Of a stretch of 64,000 bases of DNA, positions 28,101-40,100 are shown in pieces (the first letter of the stretch is position 1; each line of letters opens with the position of its first letter). The DNA is taken from contig NC_092576.1 in NCBI RefSeq assembly GCF_037975245.1, positions 20,273,611 through 20,337,610 on the forward strand. Direction: 5' to 3'. The DNA comes from Apostichopus japonicus (lineage: Eukaryota > Echinodermata > Holothuroidea > Aspidochirotida > Stichopodidae). The notes under the pieces are model-generated. The model had not been told where the DNA came from. It saw only the letters and a list, made by a program, of their open reading frames with translations, and searched no databases. The position numbers were made by a program, and so were the translations under genes.

Positions 28101-31100
28101 TCCTACTGACAGTATGAACAGTTCCTAACCTGTTTTTATGTTAATGCTTAAATACCTCTGTATACTGTCCTCACAAACTATGCTTCAAAGCACTCCTACT
28201 GACAGTATGAACAGTTCCTAATCTTTATCTGATTCTGATGCTTATACCTCTGTATACTGTCTTCGGAAACTATGCTTCAAAGCACTCCTACTGACAGTAT
28301 GAACAGTTCCTATAACCTCTATCCAGGAGAAACAAGATATTCATACTGTCAGTGAAAAGGTTTTCAAGCATGACGTTTAAGTACAGATTATCAAAAATGT
28401 TCCCAAATTGAATGATTTAGCTCTCCTTGAGGGGATCAAGTATTATAATTTAGAGTGATGTTGCTTTATCTTTGCGGTATAATTTCTCAATTGTCAATGA
28501 TTGTCAATGAATTTGTCAGTTAACTACATGGCAGTGAGTTCATATTTGGCAGTACTGTATGTAACAATAGTATAACGTGCATTGCCAATGGAATTCCCTT
28601 GATATGCATAGAGAAATACTGTACATATGAAGCAGGTTATAAGCAGTAGTAAAGAGGTGTGATTGCTTGCCAAGTCATTCTCAGGTATGAATTATCTATG
28701 ATAGAATTAATGGTACATAGTGATTGGTTGTCGAGACACTCTCATGTAGGCATTACCTACAATATCATAGAATTAATTGTACATAATAGTGATTGGTTGC
28801 CGAGTCATTCTCAGGTATGCATTACCTATGATAGAATTAATGGTACATAGTGATTGGTTGCCGAGTCATTCTCAGGTATGCATTGCCTATGATAGAATTA
28901 ATGGTACATAATAGTGATTGGTTGCCGAGTCATTCTCAGGTATCCATTACCTATGATAGAATTAATGGTACATAGTGATTGGTTGCCGAGTCATTCTCAG
29001 GTATGCATTACCTATGATAGAATTAATGGTACATAATAGTGATTGGTGGCCGAGTCATTCTCAGGTATGCATTGCCTATGATAGAATTAATTGTACATAA
29101 TAGTAATTGGTTGCCGAGTCATTTTCAGACCTGTATGCATTAACTATGATAGAATCAATCATACTTAGTGCTTGGTTGCCAAGACACCCTCATGTATGCA
29201 TTACCTACAGTATCATAGAATTAATTGTACATAATTGTGATTGGTTGCGGAGTCATTCTCAGGTATCCATTATCTATGATAGAGTCAATCAATACATAAT
29301 AGTGATTGGTTGCCCAGTTGTTCTTAGGTGTGCATTACCCTAGATCATAAATGTTAATGATACATAATAGTGATCGGTTGCCGAGTCATTCTCAGGTATC
29401 CATTACCTATGATAGAGTCAGTCAATACATAATAGTTATTGGTTGCCGAGTCAGTGTTTGTCAAGTGTGCATTGCCTATGAGTTGATTGAATAGCAATAT
29501 AGTACAGTAACTACACTGCCAACATTTACAATACTCATAAAATGCACCAATTTGTGCATTTTGATGTTAATTATAACCTGATAAGAAAGAAGAATGTGCA
29601 GTCTACTGTTTCTGTATAACATTAGCAGTATATTCTAGTAATTCAATAATTTAGTTTTGACTTTGACATATATAATGATATCTTTATTTATTTTTATATT
29701 TTTTTAAATTTTGTTATTGTAGTCTGGAGATCCGATCTATACAGTGTATGAGACCCTATCTCTGGGATTACTTGGCTTGCCTACAGCTCTCCTCAGTAAA
29801 GAATGCACAGATACCAACCCAGCAGGTAAACTAGAACTGAACTCTGAAAGACACCATTAGCATTTGTTACTTTAGATCCCAGGCATCATGAACAAAACTG
29901 TCATCTTAAAGGCATTGAAGACTCGCCCCAAACTGTGTGCATCCATCTGAAAAAGTAAACTTTCCGTTGCTTGCAAGTGATGTTTTGTTCATGTCGCTAC
30001 AAAAGGCAGACAGTACAGTAATGAAACATGATACCTTGTTATCTTTAGCTGGAACTGAGATGCCCATCGCTGCATGGTTTGTATACTGTGCTGTGGGTAT
30101 TGACCGCAGCTGTATGTACTGACTGTACACTAGCGTCTAATTACCGTTGGTAGCAAGCTGTGTGTGTGTATTTTCTGGGATTGATGGTGGTGTCTAACAC
30201 TTCTGTTACACCACATTCGAAACTAGGTCAGATTACCGGCATTAGATGTTTCTTTTTGCGTGAGTCCTAAGACCCTTTAATAAGAATTTGTTTTTTCAAA
30301 GACATTCATAGTTATAATGTACTAAATCCCAACACGATTTTGGCTCATGACATCATAACTACTGTATATCTCTTGTCGATGAACTAAGATATTCTATACG
30401 GTCATTTGAATTGTGTTTGACTCTTCCTCCAGTATTTTAGGGAAAAAAAGAAAGTTTGACAAATATGCTAATGAGCTTGCTTTGTATCAAAGTGCATTTA
30501 TTTATTTATTTTTGGTACTTTTTTTTATTTCTGATTTTTATCAGCCTATTTGCATGATCAGACCTCATCTTGTGTTAGAAGTATCAGTGATCTCCCTGCG
30601 GAGTGTGAGAGCCTCCCGTCTCTGTCAGCGAGAACCTACACTGAAGGATTCAAAGTGATATCGGTAAGTAACCAGCATCAGTCACAACATCATAGGAACA
30701 GAAGCAATCAATAGCCATAGTAGTGTAGTACATTGTCTAACTGTATAGCTTGATGTCTATGAATCCATGGCATTGAGATTGAGTACACTATCAGTAGTAC
30801 CTCAACACTAGGTAGCTGTTTTTACCATTCTCACAGACACAACTAAATACATCATACATCTCTGTCATATGTAAGTATATCTAACAGGAGTGAGCGACTC
30901 ATTGTTGATAAGCATTTGAGGGTTGGAGATCTACGTTGTCGATTGTGAACACTATCAGTAGTACCTCAACACTAGGTAGCTGTTGTTACCATTCTCACAG
31001 ACACAACTAAATACATCATATCTCTGTCATATGTAGGTATATCTAACAGGAGTGAGCTACTCATTGTTGATAAGCATTTGAGGATTGGAGAACTACATTG

Positions 31101-34100
31101 TCGATTGTGAACACTATCAGTAGTACCTCAACACTAGGTAGCTGTTGTTACCATTCTCACAGACACAACTGAATACATCATATCTCTGTCATATGTAGGT
31201 ATATCTAACAGGAATGAGCTACTCATTGTTGATAAGCATTTGAGGATTGGAGAACTACATTGTCGATTGTGAACACTATCAGTAGTACCTCAATACTAGG
31301 TAGCTGTTGTTACCATTCTCACAGACACAACTGAATACATCATATCTCTGTCATATGTACGTATATCTAACAGGAGTGAGCTACTCATTATTGATAAGCA
31401 TATGAGGATTGGAGAACTACATTGTCGATTGTGAACACTATCAGTAGTACCTCAACACTAGGTAGCTGTTGTTACCATTCTCACAGACACAAATAAAAAT
31501 ACATCATATCTGTGTCATATGTAGGTATATCTAACAGGAGTGAGCGACTCAGTGTTGATAAGCATATGAGGATTGGAGAACTACATGGTCGATTGTGAAC
31601 ACTATCAGTAGTACCTCAACACTAGGTAGCTGTTGTTACCATTCTCACAGACACAACTAAATACATCATATCTCTGACATACGTAGGTATATCTAACAGG
31701 AGTGAGCTACTCATTATTGATAAGCATATGAGGATTGGAGAACTACATGGTCGATTGTGAACACTATCAGTAGTACCTCAACACTAGGTAGCTGTTGTTA
31801 CCATTCTCACAGACACAATTATCATATCTGTGTCATATGTAGGTATATCTAACAGGAGTGAGCGACTCATTATTGATAAGCATATGAAGATTGGAGAACT
31901 ACATTGTCGATTGTGAACACTATCAGTAGTACCTCAACACTAGGTAGCTGTTGTTACCATTCTCACAGACACAATTATCATATCTCTGTCATATGTAGGT
32001 ATATCTAACAGGAGTGAGCGACTCATTATTGATAAGCATATGAAGATTGGAGAACTACATTGTCGATTGTGAACACTATCAGTAGTACCTCAACACTAGG
32101 TAGCTGTTGTTACCATTCTCACAGACACAATTATCATATCTCTGTCATATGTAGGTATATCTAACAGGAGTGAGCGACTCATTATTGATAAGCATATGAA
32201 GATTGGAGAACTACATTGTCGATTGTGAACACTATCAGTAGTACCTCAACACTAGGTAGCTGTTGTTACCATTCTCACAGACACAATTATCATATCTCTG
32301 TCATATGTAGGTATATCTAACAGGAGTGAGCGACTCATTATTGATAAGCATATGAAGATTACTACATTGTCGATTGTGTACACTATCAGTAGTACCTCAA
32401 CACTAGGTAGCTGTTGTTACCATTCTCACAGCCACAATTATCATATCTCTGTCATATGTAGGTATATCTAACAGAAGTGAGTGACTATTCATTGATAAGC
32501 ATATGAGGATTGGTGAACTACATGGTCGATTGTGAACACTATCAGTAGTACCTCAACACTAGGTAGCTGTTGTTACCATTCTCACAGACACAACTTAATA
32601 CATCATACATCTCTGTCATATGTAGGTATATCTAACAGGAGTGAGCTACTCAGTGTTGATAAGCATATGAGGATTGGAGAACTACATTGTCGATTGTGAA
32701 CACTATCAGTAGTACCTCAACACTAGGTAGCTGTTGTTACCATTCTCACAGACACAATTATCATATCTCTGTCATATGTAGGTATATCTAACAGGAGTGA
32801 GCGACTCATTATTGATAAGCATATGAAGATTGGAGAACTACATTGTCGATTGTGAACACTATCAGTAGTACCTCAACACTAGGTAGCTGTTGTTACCATT
32901 CTCACAGACACAATTATCATATCTCTGTCATATGTAGGTATATCTAACAGGAGTGAGCTACTCATTGTTGATAAGCATTTGAGGATTGGAGAACTACATT
33001 GTCGATTGTGAACACTATCAGTAGTACCTCAACACTAGGTAGCTGTTGTTACCATTCTCACAGACACAACTGAATACATCATATCTCTGTCATATGTAGG
33101 TATATCTAACAGGAGTGAGCTACTCATTGTTGATAAGCATTTGAGGATTGGAGAACTACATTGTCGATTGTGAACACTATCAGTAGTACCTCAACACTAG
33201 GTAGCTGTTGTTACCATTCTCACAGACACAACTGAATACATCATATCTCTGTCATATGTACGTATATCTAACAGGAGTGAGCTACTCATTATTGATAAGC
33301 ATATGAGGATTGGAGAACTACATTGTCGATTGTGAACACTATCAGTAGTACCTCAACACTAGGTAGCTGTTGTTACCATTCTCACAGACACAAATAAAAA
33401 TACATCATATCTGTGTCATATGTAGGTATATCTAACAGGAGTGAGCGACTCAGTGTTGATAAGCATATGAGGATTGGAGAACTACATGGTCGATTGTGAA
33501 CACTATCAGTAGTACCTCAACACTAGGTAGCTGTTGTTACCATTCTCACAGACACAACTAAATACATCATATCTCTGACATACGTAGGTATATCTAACAG
33601 GAGTGAGCTACTCATTATTGATAAGCATATGAGGATTGGAGAACTACATGGTCGATTGTGAACACTATCAGTAGTACCTCAACACTAGGTAGCTGTTGTT
33701 ACCATTCTCACAGACACAATTATCATATCTCTGTCATATGTAGGTATATCTAACAGGAGTGAGCGACTCATTATTGATAAGCATATGAAGATTGGAGAAC
33801 TACATTGTCGATTGTGAACACTATCAGTAGTACCTCAACACTAGGTAGCTGTTGTTACCATTCTCACAGACACAATTATCATATCTCTGTCATATGTAGG
33901 TATATCTAACAGGAGTGAGCTACTCATTATTGATAAGCATATGAGGATTGGAGAACTACATGGTCGATTGTGAACACTATCAGTAGTACCTCAACACTAG
34001 GTAGCTGTTGTTACCATTCTCACAGACACAATTATCATATCTCTGTCATATGTAGGTATATCTAACAGGAGTGAGCGACTCATTATTGATAAGCATATGA

Positions 34101-37100
34101 AGATTGGAGAACTACATTGTCGATTGTGAACACTATCAGTAGTACCTCAACACTAGGTAGCTGTTGTTACCATTCTCACAGACACAATTATCATATCTCT
34201 GTCATATGTAGGTATATCTAACAGGAGTGAGCGACTCATTATTGATAAGCATATGAAGATTGGAGAACTACATTGTCGATTGTGAACACTATCAGTAGTA
34301 CCTCAACACTAGGTAGCTGTTGTTACCATTCTCACAGACACAATTATCATATCTCTGTCATATGTAGGTATATCTAACAGGAGTGAGCGACTCATTATTG
34401 ATAAGCATATGAAGATTACTACATTGTCGATTGTGTACACTATCAGTAGTACCTCAACACTAGGTAGCTGTTGTTACCATTCTCACAGCCACAATTATCA
34501 TATCTCTGTCATATGTAGGTATATCTAACAGAAGTGAGTGACTATTCATTGATAAGCATATGAGGATTGGTGAACTACATGGTCGATTGTGAACACTATC
34601 AGTAGTACCTCAACACTAGGTAGCTGTTGTTACCATTCTCACAGACACAACATAATACATCATACATCTCTGTCATATGTAGGTATATCTAACAGGAGTG
34701 AGCTACTCAGTGTTGATAAGCATATGAGGATTGGAGAACTACATTGTCGATTGTGAACACTATCAGTAGTACCTCAACACTAGGTAGCTGTTGTTACCAT
34801 TCTCACAGACACAATTATCATATCTCTGTCATATGTAGGTATATCTAACAGGAGTGAGCGACTCATTATTGATAAGCATATGAAGATTGGAGAACTACAT
34901 TGTCGATTGTGAACACTATCAGTAGTACCTCAACACTAGGTAGCTGTTGTTACCATTCTCACAGACACAATTATCATATCTCTGTCATATGTAGGTATAT
35001 CTAACAGGAGTGAGCTACTCATTGTTGATAAGCATTTGAGGATTGGAGAACTACATTGTCGATTGTGAACACTATCAGTAGTACCTCAACACTAGGTAGC
35101 TGTTGTTACCATTCTCACAGACACAACTGAATACATCATATCTCTGTCATATGTAGGTATATCTAACAGGAATGAGCTACTCATTGTTGATAAGCATTTG
35201 AGGATTGGAGAACTACATTGTCGATTGTGAACACTATCAGTAGTACCTCAACACTAGGTAGCTGTTGTTACCATTCTCACAGACACAACTGAATACATCA
35301 TATCTCTGTCATATGTACGTATATCTAACAGGAGTGAGCTACTCATTATTGATAAGCATATGAGGATTGGAGAACTACATTGTCGATTGTGAACACTATC
35401 AGTAGTACCTCAACACTAGGTAGCTGTTGTTACCATTCTCACAGACACAAATAAAAATACATCATATCTGTGTCATATGTAGGTATATCTAACAGGAGTG
35501 AGCGACTCAGTGTTGATAAGCATATGAGGATTGGAGAACTACATGGTCGATTGTGAACACTATCAGTAGTACCTCAACACTAGGTAGCTGTTGTTACCAT
35601 TCTCACAGACACAACTAAATACATCATATCTCTGACATACGTAGGTATATCTAACAGGAGTGAGCTACTCATTATTGATAAGCATATGAGGATTGGAGAA
35701 CTACATGGTCGATTGTGAACACTATCAGTAGTACCTCAACACTAGGTAGCTGTTGTTACCATTCTCACAGACACAATTATCATATCTGTGTCATATGTAG
35801 GTATATCTAACAGGAGTGAGCGACTCATTATTGATAAGCATATGAAGATTGGAGAACTACATTGTCGATTGTGAACACTATCAGTAGTACCTCAACACTA
35901 GGTAGCTGTTGTTACCATTCTCACAGACACAATTATCATATCTCTGTCATATGTAGGTATATCTAACAGGAGTGAGCGACTCATTATTGATAAGCATATG
36001 AAGATTGGAGAACTACATTGTCGATTGTGAACACTATCAGTAGTACCTCAACACTAGGTAGCTGTTGTTACCATTCTCACAGACACAATTATCATATCTC
36101 TGTCATATGTAGGTATATCTAACAGGAGTGAGCGACTCATTATTGATAAGCATATGAAGATTGGAGAACTACATTGTCGATTGTGAACACTATCAGTAGT
36201 ACCTCAACACTAGGTAGCTGTTGTTACCATTCTCACAGACACAATTATCATATCTCTGTCATATGTATATCTAACAGGAGTGAGCGACTCATTATTGATA
36301 AGCATATGAAGATTACTACATTGTCGATTGTGTACACTATCAGTAGTACCTCAACACTAGGTAGCTGTTGTTACCATTCTCACAGCCACAATTTTCATAT
36401 CTCTGTCATATGTAGGTATATCTAACAGAAGTGAGTGACTATTCATTGATAAGCATATGAGGATTGGTGAACTACATTGTCGATTGTGAACACTATCAGT
36501 AGTACCTCAACACTAGGTAGCTGTTGTTACCATTCTCACAGACACAACTTAATACATCATACATCTCTGTCATATGTAGGTATATCTAACAGGAGTGAGC
36601 TACTCAGTGTTGATAAGCATATGAGGATTGGAGAACTACATTGTCGATTGTGAACACTATCAGTAGTACCTCAACACTAGGTAGCTGTTGTTACCATTCT
36701 CACAGACACAATTATCATATCTCTGTCATATGTAGGTATATCTAACAGGAGTGAGCGACTCATTATTGATAAGCATATGAAGATTGGAGAACTACATTGT
36801 CGATTGTGAACACTATCAGTAGTACCTCAACACTAGGTAGCTGTTGTTACCATTCTCACAGACACAATTATCATATCTCTGTCATATGTAGGTATATCTA
36901 ACAGGAGTGAGCTACTCATTGTTGATAAGCATTTGAGGATTGGAGAACTACATTGTCGATTGTGAACACTATCAGTAGTACCTCAACACTAGGTAGCTGT
37001 TGTTACCATTCTCACAGACACAACTGAATACATCATATCTCTGTCATATGTAGGTATATCTAACAGGAGTGAGCTACTCATTGTTGATAAGCATTTGAGG

Positions 37101-40100
37101 ATTGGAGAACTACATTGTCGATTGTGAACACTATCAGTAGTACTGTACCTCAACACTAGGTAGCTGTTGTTACCATTCTCACAGACACAACTGAATACAT
37201 CATATCTCTGTCATATGTACGTATATCTAACAGGAGTGAGCTACTCATTATTGATAAGCATATGAGGATTGGAGAACTACATTGTCGATTGTGAACACTA
37301 TCAGTAGTACCTCAACACTAGGTAGCTGTTGTTACCATTCTCACAGACACAAATAAAAATACATCATATCTGTGTCATATGTAGGTATATCTAACAGGAG
37401 TGAGCGACTCATGATTGATAAGCATTTGAAGATTGGAGAACTACATTGTCTTATCACAGCATTCTACCTATTCGGTGCTGGTCCTATTAGAGTGTGAATT
37501 AATAACTTGCTAAATTAATCGTTAATATTCAACATGCAGACTTTTGAAGTGGTACTGTTTAACAAAGATAATATGTATCATTATATAATATAAATATATT
37601 AATAAAATAAAGATCAACACACCAGACAAATTCCACTTGACGACTGGTTTCGTCTCTTTGGGACTCAGGCGAAGGTGGGGATCGAACCCCGGTCACAGAC
37701 CAAAGTTTGTAACACTCGACCACAATGATTCTACTTGTGTGCACCCCTGGTGCTTTGAATCTGACAATTTACACAGCATTACCACTTTTTTATAGGCAAG
37801 CCAAGCCGTAAATAAGAAATGTATGTGTACAATTATAACACTTGGGTAATACGCCCTCATTGACAGTTATACAAAGCCATTCACACACCAGTAGAATCAC
37901 TGTGGTCGAGTGGTACGGACTTCGGTCTGTGTCACAAAGGTCTGGGGTAGGATTCCTACCTTGACCTGATGAGTCCCAAATGGACAAAACCGGTCGTGAA
38001 GTGGAGTTTTTCTGGTGTGTTGATCTTTATTAATTTAATATATATGTCTTACAACCTGCTGCACATACCACATTCACTTGCTACACAAGTTCTCATTCAG
38101 GAGTAATAAAAAACCACTGTAATAAAACATACTACTACACTGTTAAATTACATATTGCTACTTATCAGACCTGACTGTAATTGTGGGTGATGTACCTTAG
38201 GTAACTGCTTTTGTCCAGAATATTATAATCATATACCATCAGGTAGGAAGCTGTGTCTTAGCTGTTACCAGGTGATCTATGTATTTGTTAGCAAGTAAAA
38301 ACATAACTCTCTTGTCATCTTTCGTAGACACCAAAATTTCTTCAAGAGAATCCACCTCCTGAACCAAGACTTGTGAATGTAACAACTGCAGTCCCTGCAA
38401 GTACAGCAACACCGACCCCAACACCTGAAGCAACACCGTCAAACACCACAAGTAACACCACCAGCAACACCACCACTGTAGTAGGCATTAGCACCGTCAT
38501 TCCCACCAGCTTCATTCCTAGTGAAGATTCTCTTTACTATGAACACCCTGAACTGGTTACTGTTGATGTCTTACAACCGCTTTGTCGTGGCAGCCTTGGT
38601 GTCGACATCAACTGTGACTTCACTGTTGGGTCGATTCCATTTCCATCTTACAACGTCTCAACTCAAACATGTGAGAATGTTGTTCTTGAGGTAAGTCAAC
38701 ATGTCTTCTAAGTGACTGATTGTTATATGCTGGTGTAATTACTCATCTCAAACATGTGAGAATGTTGTTCTTGAGGTAAGCCAACATGTCTTCTAAGTGA
38801 CTGATTGTTATCTGCTGCTGTAATTACTCATCTCAAACATGTGAGAATGTTGTTCTTGAGGTAAGTTAACATGTCTTCTAAGTGACTGATTGTTTTCTGC
38901 TGCTGTAATTACTCATCTCAAACATGTGAGAATGTTGTTCTTGAGGTGAGCCAACATGTCTTCTAAGTGACTGATTGTTATCTGCTGCTGTAATTACTCA
39001 TCTCAGACATTTGAGAATGTTGTTCTTGAGGTAAGTCAACATGTCTTCTAAGTGACTGATTGTTATCTGCTGCTGTTATGACTCATCTCAAACATGTGAG
39101 AATGTTGATCTTGAGATAAGCCAACATGTCTTCTAAGTGACTGATTGTTATCTGCTGCTGTAATAACTCATCTCAAACATGTGAGAATGTTGTTCTTGAG
39201 GTAAGTCAACATGTCTTCTAAGTGACTGATTGTTATCTGCTGCTGTTATTACTCATCTCAAACATGTGAGAATGTTGTTCTTGAGGTAAGCCAACATGTC
39301 TTCTTCTAAGTGACTGATTGTTATCTGCAGCTGTAATTACTCATCTCAAACATGTGAGAATGTTGTTCTTGAGGTAAGCCAACATGTCTTCTAAGTGACT
39401 GATTGTTATCTGCTGCTGTAATTACTCATCTCAAACATGTGAGAATGTTGTTCTTGAGGTAAGCCAACATGTCTTCTAAGTGACTGATTGTTATCTGCTG
39501 CTGTAATTATTCATCTCAAACATTTGAGAATGTTGTTCTTGAGGTAAGCCAACATGTCTTCTAAGTGACTGATTGTTATCTGCTGCTGTAATTATTCATC
39601 TCAAACATTTGAGAATGTTGTTCTTGAGGTAAGCCAACATGTCTTCTAAGTGACTGATTGTTATCTGTTGCGGTATTTACTCATCTCAGACATGTGAGAA
39701 TGTTGTTCTTGAGGTAAGCCAACATGTCTTCTAAGTGATGTTATCTGATGCTGTAATTATGTACCAACCTCATGATTTCATTCACTGACATTTCTCTCCA
39801 AGTGACTTTCATCATTTGTTCCACATATTGTTTTTTTCAGGTGGCATATGTACTTACCCACAATGCAACAGATGGCATTATGGCTGCCTCAGTTCAAGTT
39901 ATTCTTGGTAGCATAGAAGCAAATCATCTCCCTTTACTGCAGACCTTTCAGGCATCTTTTGAAAAGGTAATGTGTCTTTGCTCCACTGTGTCACATAAGT
40001 GAAGCAACTACCACATAATTAACTTTATTAACTGGCTATGGTAGAGCTCATTAATCATAGGAATCAGGTTCTATCCTGTTTATTAATATTTTAGGCTAAA

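Noticed and set aside
30785-37450. Array looked at as a possible CRISPR
   Set aside because: Direct tandem ~158-bp monomers without unique spacers, in an animal intron; it is a satellite. The same applies to the other arrays.
37620-37720. tRNA gene with good B box on -
   Set aside because: No credible acceptor or anticodon stem, and it is fused to a SINE body with a second copy nearby; it is a SINE head.
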